From the NCBI GenBank assembly GCA_035222895.1, contig JAVYIG010002101.1, positions 133,501-197,500 on the forward strand: a stretch of 64,000 nucleotides of DNA, written 5' to 3'. Numbering within the stretch: the first letter of the stretch is position 1; each line of letters opens with the position of its first letter. Source of the stretch: Strongylocentrotus droebachiensis. Its lineage: Eukaryota > Echinodermata > Echinoidea > Camarodonta > Strongylocentrotidae. Below are positions 41,801 through 51,078 of the stretch, piece by piece. The position numbers were made by a program, and so were the translations under genes. The notes beneath the pieces were generated by a model, which was given only the letters and a program-made list of their open reading frames with translations, was not told where the DNA came from and made no database searches.

Positions 41801-44040
41801 AATTCAAGTTGTACTTGTGCCTGTCAGGGTATACTAAGTGAAATTACTAACATTGTGTTCATTTTGTCTATTGTTTTCTCAATTATCGAGCGTAGGTTTG
41901 CATCAAAGGAGAAAACATCTTCAAAGGGTACTACAAGAACCAGGAGAAAACAGATGAGACTCTTGATGCTGATGGCTGGCTCCATTCTGGAGATGTTGGA
42001 CAGTGGTTACCAGTAAGTTTGTAAACTTAAAATGACTACAGTAATAGCAACTAAGGAGTGATTAGAAGGCAGGAAAAGGTCTTCGTTTCGAACGAGAGTT
42101 GTGGTGTCGATCGTATAATGCATTCTTTGAGTATATTGGACTTGAGCTGGGCGTATGGTTCGAGCTATAAGCAATAGAAACAAAGTTTGAATAAGAATCA
42201 ATAATAAAAAGGGAATGGTTTATGTACTATTTTCATTGTAGAACGGAACACTGAAGATTATTGACCGAAAGAAGCACATCTACAAGCTTGCACAGGGAGA
42301 ATACGTGGCCCCTGAGAAGATCGAGACTGTCCTGAGTCGAAGCAACCTTATTGCTCAGGCATTCGTCTATGGAGAAAGTCTAAAGGTAAAAGATATTAGA
42401 ACTACCCTGTCCAAAACGAAGGAGATGTAATGTCTTTCAAACTTCAAACTTCACATCAACCATTTACTGCAAAACTTAGAATTCGTGTGTGTGATGAAAC
42501 TGTCATGAAATATAATCGACGGCGATTTGGGTGCATGAAATGTTCTTGCATTGCAAAATTCCAACAACATTTTAGGTACCACTGGCGAAATTCGTGAAGG
42601 TTTCTTGTGCTTTTGTGGTACATTTTGTGTGATCAGTCATGATGATTTATTTACAAGTTGAATAGAATTCATATGTAACTCTGTTGGAAGATAATTAACT
42701 TTATGATTCCATTTTATGACCCCCAATATACATCTCTTGAAATAATCTATTTGATTCGTGTAATCGTCTCGCGGCAGCGGTGGGATACTGAGGCAGTGAG
42801 ATAATAAGTAGAAATGGAAACGGTTTAGCCAGAGTTTTGACAGTTGTAATGCTTACCATAACTTGTAACCTTTTTCTTTTCTACAGGCTTCCAATGTGGC
42901 TATCATCGTACCGGATGAGGAGGAATTACAGAGGATTGCTAAAGGCAAGAATATCAATGAATCGATGCAAGATCTATGCAAGAACGAGGTAATGTTTTGA
43001 CTTTGTGATTATGCAATAATAGCAACAGTTTGACGATTAATGACATTCAAACATAGTACATTCATACCGCAGAGTCATCTTTAAAACAACACTTACTTTA
43101 ACCCTGGTACGCATAGAGGATTTCTCTCATCTTAGTTAATGTGCTCTTCTTTTCTTTCTTGATCCTATCTTGCTTTCTCAAACATTTCCCTCTTTGTCCA
43201 CACTTTTGTTCATCAATATATTATGATCATAAATCATCTTGCTTCGTTTACTCTGTTCACTATTTGTAATGATGTACAAAATATGAATATAACATGATTG
43301 CTGCCAACGAATAACATATTTATGTAGATACATTTAGGGATAACTGCAGCTCTCTAATACTAATAGATTTTCTTTTTATGCCCATCCTTAAATGCAGACG
43401 ATACGAGATGCGATAAAAACCGAACTCGCCAATGTCCACAAAGCAGGAAACCTCTGTGGATTTGAGAAGGTAAGACTTGTGGATAAGGTCCAGATGACAG
43501 TCCACTTATGATTCTTTGTTTATTTATTTATTTATATTACTATTTTTCATCTATATATTTTGTTAATGAAGACATTTCTAGACTTTTCAGCAAAAAGAAT
43601 GATTTTGTAATACTTTTTGAATTATGCAAATTGAGAACTTGAGACTATACGATGTAACTTGCAAAGTTCAAGTTATTCCAGTTGTTTAATAATTATTGGT
43701 ACAAACACTATTTCGGTCACACATGCTTTCCTTTAAATTAGACTTAATATCAAGTTCAATTTCAATTTCAATTTATTCATGTTTCCAACAAAACATTACA
43801 AATCAAATATAAGCATTTAAAATAAATGTAAGAAATACATGACGTTTGTATTATAAGTCTGATTAACTTTTGTTTAATGTCTTTATCTCGATTTTGTTTT
43901 AGGTATGGGATTTTTCCCTGCAGCCTGAACAGTTCAGCATTGAAAACGGCCTCCTGACACCCACCATGAAGAACAAACGGGTCACCATCAAAGAAAGATT
44001 CCAGCCCGAAATCGACGACATGTATTCCAGATTACAGTAA
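20216..44040 (+). CDS. ACSL1/5/6: Long-chain fatty acyl-CoA synthetase, ACSL1/5/6 class (19 exons)
   Basis: Activates long-chain fatty acids to acyl-CoA through an acyl-adenylate, at ER or mitochondrial membranes. Exons: 20216-20284, 29101-29224, 30062-30129, 30685-30786, 31551-31650, 34985-35193, 35926-35977, 36450-36523, 37140-37217, 37820-37954, 38794-38879, 39224-39278, 39635-39730, 40543-40704, 41896-42012, 42242-42385, 42887-42988, 43398-43469, 43903-44040. All phases agree, giving 660 aa (human ACSL1 698). Motifs seen: FTSGTTGVPKGAM at 236-248 (ATP/AMP binding), [15 protein letters not shown] at 421-425, and the fatty-acyl signature from DGWLHSGD (496-503) to [15 protein letters not shown] (516-530). 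[15 protein letters not shown] and SQNRPEWVISD place it with ACSL1/5/6 rather than ACSL3/4. As modelled from the ATG at 20216 it lacks the N-terminal membrane anchor of vertebrate ACSL1. The frame is open upstream to 20156 and an AG stands at 20175-20176, so an earlier first exon is possible. Which paralogue cannot be told. Confidence 0.96.
21154..21640 (+). repeat. (CT)n-rich microsatellite in ACSL intron 1
   Basis: Almost 500 bp of CT, CTAT and TATC repeats. Open frames across it are Ser/Leu-rich by composition only. Confidence 0.9.
22131..22663. mobile_element. TTAA-flanked MITE, family with AGGTACTATGTCCC ends
   Basis: The element 22135-22659 starts AGGTACTATGTCCCATTTGC and ends with the inverted form GGGACATAGTACCT, with TTAA on each side. 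It is 525 bp, non-coding, in ACSL intron 1. A lone right end of the same family (ATGGGACATAGTACCTTTGA) lies at 38546-38565. Confidence 0.75.
23035..23225 (+). repeat. (TAG)n/(TAA)n trinucleotide array
   Basis: About 13 tandem TAG units from 23035, then AAT/ATT and further TAG units to 23225. Confidence 0.9.
23349..23486. mobile_element. Short TIR element with GGGCCCCGTC ends
   Basis: The left end CCCGGGCCCCGTC...AGAGTTGCAATTGAT is inverted at the right as ATCAACTCTTTGTGAGACGG. It is 138 bp long, with internal direct repeats of AATCAATCGCAAGT. Confidence 0.65.
23965..24490 (-). repeat. Dispersed repeat, uninterrupted (empty-site) copy
   Basis: This is the reverse complement of the repeat that hosts the TTAA element at 1467-2760. 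Here the target is a single TTAA at 24166-24169 between CGCCC and GTCATAAATGAC. The last 120 bp (24370-24490) form a hairpin whose arms contain TTTACCCCGGTCCCCAACAT and its inverse. Confidence 0.75.
24536..24714. mobile_element. Palindromic MITE with GAATTCACAAAGG ends
   Basis: Two arms of about 85 bp pair across a short loop. Ends are GAATTCACAAAGG and CCTTTGTGAATTC, and inner arms AGACCAAGGTT and AACCTTGGTCT. Abuts the preceding repeat. Confidence 0.7.
25293..25775. mobile_element. Palindromic MITE interrupted by another element
   Basis: The left arm (GGTTCATGAAACTGTC before 25309 and GAACAAGTTCACCGACA after 25675) pairs with the right arm (GGTTGTTGGCGAACTTGTAC, then GACGGTTTCGTAAAAC). Removing the nested element leaves a palindrome of about 120 bp. 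Confidence 0.65.
25309..25675. mobile_element. TTAA-flanked MITE with AGGTAAAGACCAGT ends
   Basis: The element 25313-25671 (359 bp) starts AGGTAAAGACCAGT and ends ACTGGTCTTTACCT, flanked by TTAA at 25309-25312 and 25672-25675. It is inserted in one arm of the palindromic element and so is younger. Non-coding. Confidence 0.75.
25830..26225 (-). mobile_element. tRNA-derived SINE
   Basis: On the minus strand a box A-like TAGTGGTTCATTCACTTG and box B-like GGTTCGAACCC are followed by CCACCCAGGTGTAAATAGG. This is a head-plus-body arrangement like the SINE at 10515. Too diverged to be a tRNA gene. In ACSL intron 1. Confidence 0.65.
26226..28660. other. ACSL intron 1, stretch without a named element
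   Basis: No exon, RNA gene or repeat boundary could be supported. A 94-codon open frame on the minus strand at 26539-26823 has no recognisable domain. Confidence 0.4.
28674..29049 (+). mobile_element. TIR element with GCTCGAGATTGCC ends (copy 1)
   Basis: The left end GGCCTGTTTTCATCAGCTCG pairs with the right end ending CTGATGAGGACAAACC; both carry GCTCGAGATTGCC or its inverse, and TA flanks each side. The interior has further inverted blocks (ATCCCAAGATATCTTGGG). It ends 51 bp before ACSL exon 2. Confidence 0.7.
29665..29855 (+). repeat. (GA)n microsatellite with poly-A
   Basis: A poly-A run at 29648-29668 is followed by about 130 bp of AG dinucleotides with minor interruptions, in ACSL intron 2. 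Confidence 0.85.
30150..30345 (+). repeat. Dispersed repeat also present at 58735
   Basis: Shares TAGCTACTTGC, CCCTCTATATAG and GAGAGCTGA with 58735-58935 in the same order and spacing. Non-coding; class unknown. It begins about 20 bp after ACSL exon 3. Confidence 0.6.
32205..32330 (+). repeat. AAT-headed repeat with TTTATATAGCGC core
   Basis: An (AAT)n run is followed by TTTATATAGCGCTTAATAC and CTAAGCGCTTTACAAATA. Related words occur at 10800-10930, 41345-41430 and 61575-61640, so this is one dispersed family. Confidence 0.6.
32937..33315 (-). mobile_element. TIR element with GCTCGAGATTGCC ends (copy 2, inverted)
   Basis: The right end GAAAACAGGCC is the inverse of the left end of copy 1, and the left end TCTCGAGATTGCC matches the inverse of copy 1's right end. 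It lies in ACSL intron 5 in the opposite orientation to the intron 1 copy, with TA on both sides. Confidence 0.7.
34190..34403 (+). repeat. ATC/TAG trinucleotide array
   Basis: Over 200 bp of ATC, ATT and TAG units. The hAT-like element starts directly at its end. Confidence 0.85.
34404..34834 (+). mobile_element. hAT-like non-autonomous element (copy 1)
   Basis: Starts CAGGGGCGGATCTAGC and ends GTAGATCCGCGCCTG, the CAG-GGCGG style of hAT ends. The interior has an internal hairpin (GACGATGCGGAGCATCGTC), G-runs and C-runs, and no transposase. It sits inside an ATT/ATC microsatellite immediately upstream of the duplicated exon 6 acceptor. Confidence 0.65.
34835..34984 (+). repeat. Duplicated acceptor and exon start within ATT repeats
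   Basis: Copy A (34855-34911) carries CCTGCAG, then AGCATGAAACTGATTGTGG and GATGATTTAGAG. The functional copy B 114 bp downstream differs by a few substitutions. ATT/ATC repeats lie between and before the copies. Confidence 0.85.
34985..35193 (+). other. ACSL exon 6 with a duplicated upstream acceptor
   Basis: The true exon begins after 'CCCTCAG' at 34978-34984 and continues in frame from exon 5 (IINL then [18 protein letters not shown]), matching the ACSL family without a gap. A near copy of its acceptor and first 40 or so bases lies 114 bp upstream, at about 34855-34911, separated from it by ATT/ATC trinucleotides. Because 114 is divisible by three and the gap has no stop, use of the upstream acceptor at 34870 would add 38 codons. 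Confidence 0.85.
35224..35516 (+). repeat. GAA/GAT purine-rich array
   Basis: Long AAG/GAA and GAT runs at the start of ACSL intron 6. Asp/Glu/Lys-rich open frames here are by composition only. Confidence 0.85.
35596..35775 (+). repeat. 88-bp tandem duplication
   Basis: GATAGCGGTTTGGAGAGTG and the following TTTTGCAG occur at 35634 and again at 35722, with matching flanks (TGATATAATG upstream, ATAACAATAATATTTATT downstream). Confidence 0.85.
37415..37694 (-). mobile_element. hAT-like non-autonomous element (copy 2, inverted)
   Basis: Starts CAGTGGCGGATTTACG and ends AAGCTAGATCCGCCCCTG, the inverse of copy 1's left end. The body shares GAAAACATCACTTACGGG and CAGTAACA-type words with copy 1 in reverse. 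CACGA stands on both sides, a possible short target duplication. In ACSL intron 9, opposite in orientation to copy 1. Confidence 0.65.
37981..38290. mobile_element. MITE with TTTCACAAAGATCCTAA ends
   Basis: The left end GGTGGGTCTTTCACAAAGAT and right end ATCTTTGTGAAACACCCCCC are inverted copies. The interior has a direct repeat of CTTTTCAAATAGTTTATAC at 38161 and 38180. In ACSL intron 10; begins 26 bp after exon 10. Confidence 0.65.
39108..39214 (+). repeat. (CT)n tract serving as pyrimidine tract of ACSL exon 12
   Basis: CT and CTTT repeats run almost to the TTTGTCCAG acceptor at 39223, so the microsatellite is part of the splice-site context. Confidence 0.75.
41046..41335. mobile_element. 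Palindromic element built of CATAAGGACCGC units
   Basis: The outer ends GCTTGCTATCCATAAGGACC and GGTCCTTATAAATAGCGAGC are inverted. The interior repeats CATAAGGACCGCC at least five times and contains ACGCGT in both halves. Non-coding, in ACSL intron 14. Confidence 0.6.
41345..41790 (+). repeat. AAT-headed dispersed repeat
   Basis: (TAA)n, then TTTATATAGCGCCGG, ATGGCGCTGTACA, and GGCAGCTTATTCCAAAGGGA. The order resembles 60860-61270. Class unknown, perhaps a non-LTR 3' region or SINE. It ends about 100 bp before ACSL exon 15. Confidence 0.5.
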
Positions 44041-44241
44041 ACTGCCTTACCGATTATGACGTCATAATGACGTCACAGGGTGCTAACATGGTGTAATCTA
44101 ACACAACTTAATAGCAGTGTATTCCAAACAATTAATGATGTATACGTTTTCACCTTGACTGTAAAAAGAAGGGAAAAGTGCTTGGAAACAGCTGTCCTAA
44201 TGACGCAGTCTGTCAGAGAAGCTCATAGCTGTTTGCCATTC

Positions 44242-45036
44242 TTAACCCTAATAAGGCCGGGGGGGGGGGGGGGCCATTATGGCCCCCCCCCCCCTCCACG
44301 ATTTTTCTGATTGTTCGAGAACGCATATGGATGGCGCCTCGCCGCTCGCTGACTTTTTTCTTTAGAGTCTTGCGCATCTTTAAAAAAAAAAAATTAAAAA
44401 AAATCGGACCTATAGTTACAAGGTCACGTGACCTTTTGTCTTTGCATGTCAGCCCGAAAATCGCTCATTTTTGTGATTTGTGTACAAAACATATGGAAAT
44501 GTCATTTTTCATAAAAATAGATCAAACATTGGTTATTGGGTCTTGTTTAAAGTTTAGGTGGTTGTTTTGGGTGTCAAAAAAAATATTTGAATTGTAGGAA
44601 AAAATGAAAAAAAAATAAAAAAAATAACATACATAAGTTAAAAAAACAATGAAATACATAAGAAATTATCAAAAAATGAGATAACATAAGGAATAAGCTG
44701 GCTCTTCCAATTTTTTTTGTCGTATTATTGTTCCAAATGGTCTAATGAATATATGTAGTGAAAAAGAATGCTAAAATATGAATAATATATGATTTATGGG
44801 TAAAAATGTGATTTTATGACGTTATTTGCATAAATTACCATAAATATGCAAATTAGTGATTTTTTTCAAAAAATTGAAACTATCACATTGTTCTATACAC
44901 TTCACTTGACATGCGTGCAAATTTTCGCGGAGATCGGACGTTTCACTGCCGAGATCTTAGGGGGGGGGGGGCCATAATGCCCCCCCCCCCCCCGGCCGTA
45001 GTAAGACTTCAAATAGCCCGGCCTTATTAGGGTTAA
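44242..45036. mobile_element. piggyBac-type non-autonomous TTAA element, short copy
   Basis: The element 44246-45032 is flanked by TTAA, starts CCCTAATAAGGCCGG and ends CCGGCCTTATTAGGG. The body matches 1471-2756 (ACGCATATGGATGGCGC, GTCTTTGCATGTCAGCCCG, ATTTTCGCGG.GATCGG) but lacks the long copy's middle 0.6 kb. G-runs and C-runs lie just inside each end. Confidence 0.82.
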
Positions 45037-45324
45037 GTGGTTTCGTGATTATGAAATGTTATTGTTAACATTTGGCGTGGCAGGGTATTTTTCTACTTGT
45101 TGACTATCAGTGTGCTTGTAGTTGATAAGAGAGAGACCTTAGATGTGCCGTCATTATACATTCCCCTTTCTAATCTATATATTAATCTTGAAAGCATAAT
45201 ATTCTTTTACTATGGCGGTAGGGATGGAAAATTGATAAGTTTTTACGAGACTTCAATAAAGCACTATTGTGATAGTACATTGTATGATATTGACAGGTAG
45301 AATTCGGTCATCGTATATTGGGCT

Positions 45325-45690
45325 TTAAGCATTTGTCATCATCATCATCATCACCATCATTATTACCGATTAACGTCCCTTTTCCACGCTGTGGGGTCGG
45401 CCGTTTCCTTTCCTTAATGGCCTTCTCCAAGCCTTTAAGGTCTTCAGCATCGGCCTAGGTGAGGCCGGATACTGTAAAATCATCCTCTATAATGTCGTCC
45501 TTCAAGTTTTGAGGGGACTACTACGGGGTTTTGAACCAGCAAACTGTTAATTCATTGCTTTCTGTAGTAAATGGCTTTCCTCTCTCCCAACCACATGTCC
45601 ATACCATCTTAACCTCCTCATCTCCTATGATATTTCTGTCAGCCCTACGAATTGGAGGAGACCTTCATTCTTCTTTATATCTTGTAAAGA
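45325..45690 (-). mobile_element. RTE-type LINE 3' fragment
   Basis: On the minus strand RLRWYGHVVGREE is the conserved motif near the C-terminus of RTE-like reverse transcriptases. It is followed downstream by GCGTGGAAAAGGGACGTTAA and a GATGATGATGATGA tail, as in RTE elements. The coding part is decayed. Confidence 0.65.
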
Positions 45691-48246
45691 AATCGTATAC
45701 ATTAATTTTGTCATCCTATATATGATATTTGTTTATTTACTTGGAACTCTACACTGGCTATGATACCTTCTTGCGACTGTTATTTCATTACCTGCGATAT
45801 TTTACCAAAACCTCAGGAGTTTTCATCGTTTAGATATCTTGTTTGATGGCATTTAGGTGTACCAGAAATCACTAGACATAGTAACAAAAGGTATTCACAA
45901 GCAGCTCAATTTATTGAGTTATCCCAACCATTTCTTGTTCAAGCTTCTGTGTGTATTATGACAGTGTTTCATCCGTATCGCGGGGTAATGTATGAATGAT
46001 AGATCATCACTTTTGTTTTGTTTTTCACTATCTATATTGAGTTTCCAACAACAAAATAGGTCTTGTTCTGCTATACTTTCTTACAAGGTGTTGATGAATG
46101 TTTTATCGAGCGTGACAGTACTCAAGAGCATCATATCGGTGCTTTCTGAACCTTCCAACGAACGTGTGATATTGAATTATGTGTGATATTTTTAGCACTT
46201 CCGTATTATAAACTGTGTTTAATTTACATATTCTTCATTCATTTATGTACTAGATTAAAGCAATAATTCTTGAATCAACTTTGTGATGCCTATGTCTTCC
46301 AAACTATTCCAATGTAATCATTTTATTCATGGTTGATTTCTGATGTTTCTTCTATGACGAGTTGCATACAGAGGAGGTGACATATTTTTTTGTCTTCAAA
46401 TAGCGATCTGATGAATTTATTAAAGGTTGAGTAATATATTTGTATTTGTATTTACTTGAAAACTTCGTTCACAGGGTACACGAATACTTTGTTTTTTCAA
46501 AACACAAGTATAAAGAATGGTCTTTTCTTTCACTTATATCATCGTGATCGAATTAAATATTTATGATTGTATCAATGTTTCAATGTTTTAGGACCACATT
46601 GGAAATAAGATGATAAGCAATAATAGAATAGCCTGTCACGTTACATATTTTCGTCGATAACACTTTGATTTTTAATCGACGAGTAAGGAATATAATCCAG
46701 TCAAATTAAATGTACCATCTATTTTCATTAAAGATACACGTGCAACAGTGCGATAATTGAGCTGTAGATTATTGTGTATTGCCTTCCTAAACGTATGAAA
46801 TGATATACTCAAATTACATGTTCAAATGCTACTCTTGAGCCGGGCTCTCGAGCAGCTGACGAAAAAGATCATAGATTCTATTTCCAAAATTTCCATTTTT
46901 ACTATTGATCAATCAAATTGGAACTTCTCAGTTGAAGCATTTATTTACCTTTGTTTAATATTCAGAGAATCACATTTGTATGTCGTATACATTTCGTTAT
47001 TCTAGGTATATTTAATTTGTTGTTACATCTAAGTTTCTGAGTGTTTTTTTTGTCGAGCAAATGTCATATTAGTGTAGTTAGTTGGTATGAATATGTTGAT
47101 TATGTGGTAAATATGAATAAATTGGTATAACAAAAAATTTATATATTGAATAACTTTTTGTAAAAAAGAGAATCATGCTTGAATATATATTTTTGCAGTC
47201 ATGATTATAACTATTAGGTATCTTTATAACAAAAATGGGTATTGTTGAAGAAACAAATGGATTTCTAATAAAATCTTGCTCTGGTCAAGAAAAGAAAAAA
47301 ATAAACGTCTATTTTGTGATAATTTGTTTTCTGAGTGATCGTTTTATTGAAACAAAACAATGGGTGACATCAGATTAAAACTCCTAAATCACTATTGCAA
47401 TGTTAAACAACAAAGATATGAAGCTATACATTGTATTGTATAACCTGCCTACAAAGGCTACCTGTGTACAGTGGCCACCTTATCGGTTTCTTGGGTAGCA
47501 TTGATATCAAATTTAAGAAATGTACAATTTATACACCAATAAAATTCATATCATGAGGTTTTAACGGCAGCTGTAAAACTAGCGGATCATTCACTTTGAT
47601 CTATCTAACCATTTTTTGATATTTGAAAACTACCACTGGTAGTCCTGTAACTTAAACAGCATGATTTTTGTTTATCCTTTTCATATTTAGTACCGCGGTT
47701 TATGCAATCTTAATCTCCTGAAATATGGGTTAAGCGTTGATGAATAGCAAGGAATTTAATTCATATTGGAACATGGTACATCATCGTTGGTTCAGTTATA
47801 TACCTAAATACTGTATGTATTCACAGTATAGTAGCATATATGATAGGAACTATATCATTGAGCTTTTAGAGTTGTACATTAAAATGATATTGCCACTAAT
47901 ATGCCGGTTGTGTAGTTAACGAGATGGACAATCTAACCCATATAGGCGTTATATATTTGTAAAAGTCTTGGTTGACAACGCTGTTATACATTTCCTGAAA
48001 ATCTTGAAGTTCGTAAAGTTTTTATTGTCCAAGAGTCGGGTAATCTTATCCTTGAAAGATATACATTTTATACTTTTTGAAGTAAATCTTGGTAGACATC
48101 ACAAGCCTAGCTCGAAATCAATGGCAATGTAAAAACGTTTCTTTGGGCCGCCTGAATAAGCAAAACAGATTGAGGTTTACTAACTGGGCCACAAAATACA
48201 ATGCTCTTGTTGTCGTTCCAAACTATACAGTTTTGTATTGTTTTAA

Positions 48247-50757
48247 TTATACAGGTTTTCGCAGCTGCCTTAAAAAAAGGACGACGTTCCTTGCTTTCCT
48301 CCTCATCCTGAGCTGAACCGATTGGCTTGGCCTTCTTCTCTTAGCCATATTGTAATCCACCGACCTAGAAGCATCTCCTAGGGAGCTCGTGCCATTATGA
48401 CTGCCACGGTTGGCTACTCCAGCCTCTGCACTGCCATCGATGTCCTTGTCAATGACCGCCTCGTTGTTGTGACGGAAATGATCGGCGTGGTAATCGTCTG
48501 TTTCTGTGAGTATCGGCGGGGTCGTAATCTGCTGGCGAGGTTTCTCCTTTGATCCTTTACTGTTCTTGATGAGCTTTTTGTTCATGGTTTTCTTGAAGGT
48601 CTCACCCGATGTTACAGCTTTATCACTAGGAGAATGTCTTCGGGTGTTGTCGAGCTCACTTCGGACTTCGCGCGGTGTCCCTGTTGTGCATGCCTGTATC
48701 TTGCGGTCCGGCTTACGATACGAGCCGAAGCTGTCTTCTGCTTCGGGATCCGAACTCCATCTCAAAGTGGCGGGAAAGGCCGAGACAGAGACGCGCGGCG
48801 ATTGGTCAAAATAGTTATCACGTGATAAGCAACGTCCAACGCTCACCCAATCATCGAAGGAGATATCGGATAAACTATTCTCGCAGACATTTGTGTTTGT
48901 GACCGACTGCATTTCAGAAGTTTGACTTTTGTCGATATGACTTGTTAAACTTTCAGTATTTGTGATCGTGTTTGAGATTGGATCTCCAGAAATAGATCCA
49001 CAAACAGTTTCTTCATCCTGTAAAGCCAGAGGGTCGGTTGGTTCTGACCCGTACTTTGCTAACAGTTGGTTCTTAAATGTTCTGAGGTAGTTTGAAAGTA
49101 TCTCCAATACTTTTCTTCGAATACGTTGTATATAACCTTCTGGGACGCTTTCATTGGTGTTCCAATCTTCTTGATTCTCTCCTTCTGGGTTGTTTAAGTG
49201 TCTGTCACATGGACACCAGTTCTCATCGATAAGTTTCCTGTAAAGATGTTTCAAAATATTAAGGCACACATGTATATTTAGACATTTCATGCCTATTCCA
49301 TACTCATCCTCAAATGTATTAACATAATTTTCTGACTTTAATAAATCAAGGTGTAGCATATCAAGTCAATTCTTAATAAATTCTCTTAATAAGAAGAGGC
49401 GCGGTAGATGCATGAGGAGGCGCGATGGCTCAGTGGTACTGGTTGGGCAGCGGTCTCGTTACCGAGAGGTCCTGGGTTGGAAACCAAGTCAATACGCTAG
49501 CGCCCTGCGGTAAGGCATTAATCCTCTTTACAAAGTCTCGCGGAGAGGAATTAAAGCCGTTGGTCCCCTGGTTGCTTACTTTAAATAACAAGCGCAAGCA
49601 TATACATTTACGGGCTTTCTTAGCAGTCAGATAAAACAATCATCTTCAAAAATTCGACATTTCATTGAGGCGTTAAACTTTTCATGTCTGCTTTCCGAGC
49701 AAGTCAGAAACAAAAAGCATTTAATGTCTAGCAATACACAATGCATGCTAAAGTCGATTATTGTTATCTTCAAATTAGAGGGAACAAACCAGCCGAAACA
49801 AGATGGGTATCGGAGAAGGGTCTCATCATTTTCCTTTTCTCCTGCATTTTACCTAGCGCCTCTCGTTAGTTTTCTATGTTACTTCACTCTATCCCTCTCC
49901 CTCCTTCCTCACAATATATAGGCTATTTGAGTACGTCAGTAGCCTCGCCCCTGTCTCTAATTACTAATTAGAAATAATTAGAAAACGTTTGCAAACTTCT
50001 ATTTTTACCTATAGATATAATCACATAGCTTGTTAATAAGCACGTTGACGTCTTCTTTCGTTCCAAACGGCTCTCCGCTCCTTGCTCTCAGGAATATATT
50101 AGCTACCGGCTCCTCCGAGGTCAGAGTACTTTCTGAACATTCTGGGGAAAAAAATTAAACAATTAAAATATAAAAACCGCAATTAGAAGGAAAAAAGCTG
50201 AACTTCTTATTTCCAAACTTTGGGCTTCTTCTTCCCAGGGAAATTTTAAATACGTTTCACTAGTTACTGTACCTGTGTTTCATTTTTTTCTTCAATATTT
50301 ATTGTATCTATTATTAAAAGTCCCTTTCTCTTGAATACAAAATTAATTTCTGTCATTATATCAATTTCATCATGAAAGTGAATACCTAGAGCCTTCTTCT
50401 CAGAGGAAAAGAAAAGTGGAACGCTGGTTAATTTTTGTTTACTACAAAAGAAATCAAATTTTCTGATTGATTATTATGTGCAAGATGGTAATGTATTGGG
50501 AAAAAAATCCACAATATTTCAAGGAATGAGTTAATAATACCAATCCTTTTTTCAATATTTACAATTACCATATAACATTTATTAGATAGAGAATAATTGA
50601 AATGAACTTTTAAGACTTTCATATTTTATACAATTCTAAATTATTTTTCTATCTCGGAAAATAGTTTTAGAAATGAAAGTATAAAAGCTGTAAAATTCTA
50701 AATAGATTACAAAAAACTTATTTGTGTCTTACCCTTTTCTTCGCTATCTTGAGACAT
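48247..50757 (-). CDS. Uncharacterised protein, three exons
   Basis: I do not recognise this family. On the minus strand the exons are 50757-50733, 50141-50009 and 49237-48247. Phases agree (1, then 2), borders are GT/AG, and the product is 382 aa starting MSQDSEEKECSESTLTSEE. Residues 20-110 look folded, with LINKLCDYIYRKLIDENW, a CPCDRH cluster and an amphipathic-looking stretch IRRKVLEILSNYLRTF. Residues 115-330 are Ser/Thr/Asp-rich and probably disordered. The C-terminus is strongly basic (KRRRPSQSVQLRMRRKAR), which could be a nuclear-localisation or nucleic-acid-binding tail; that is inference. The start has A at -3. A minus-strand AATAAA at 48026-48021 would give a 3' UTR of about 220 nt. 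The gene is divergent from the CRD gene. The long single-frame last exon with consistent splicing supports a real gene. Confidence 0.72.
49411..49645 (+). mobile_element. tRNA-derived SINE
   Basis: GCGATGGCTCAGTGGTAC (box A) and GTCCTGGGTTGGAAACC (box B) head a body with AAGGCATTAATCCTCTTTAC. The head cannot fold as an intact tRNA and continues into a SINE-like body. It lies in intron 2 of the minus-strand gene, antisense to it. Confidence 0.65.
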
Positions 50758-51033
50758 AATTCTACAGTTATGTTATTCCCTGGGTAAATTTACTTTATAT
50801 TCAATATTCCCATGCCTGAAGAACGTTGACAAATGCTACAACCGCATTCGGAAAAATATTTTTTCAGCCCGAATCTGCTTTCTTGATCTTTTATGATAGG
50901 CCTAAAATGTGTGTGAATTTTTCTCGAGGCATGCATTCCATCCTTAGTCTCTATACGTACGTATGTATACACCTGTTGCTATGACCTGCGCAAGAATGTC
51001 TTGTTTCTGCCTCTGCGCAATACGCGCATGGGT

Positions 51034-51078
51034 TGACGTCACAATGATTTTATCCAAAATAGTTAATGCGCGTGCGCA
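51034..51078. promoter_or_regulatory. CRE-like and NRF1-like motifs upstream of the minus-strand gene
   Basis: A perfect CRE palindrome TGACGTCA lies at 51034-51041, and TGCGCGTGCGCA at 51067-51078 reads TGCGCACGCGCA on the minus strand, fitting the NRF1 consensus YGCGCAYGCGCR. They sit about 280-320 bp upstream of the start codon at 50757, in a locally CG-richer patch. Position and motif match suggest a promoter; no transcription start is visible. Confidence 0.45.

Larger units (their letters stand above)
44041..48246. other. Intergenic region, ACSL to the minus-strand gene
   Basis: The two genes converge here. It holds the TTAA element at 44246-45032, a candidate ACSL poly(A) signal AATAAA at 45255-45260, an RTE fragment at 45325-45690, then A/T-rich sequence with no gene seen. 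If the signal is used, the TTAA element lies in the ACSL 3' UTR. Confidence 0.5.

Noticed and set aside
48506-48902. Plus-strand open frames of 63-102 codons
   Set aside because: Shadows of the last exon of the minus-strand gene, which has consistent splicing.
49425-49500. Possible tRNA gene
   Set aside because: A and B boxes are present but the cloverleaf is broken and a SINE body follows.
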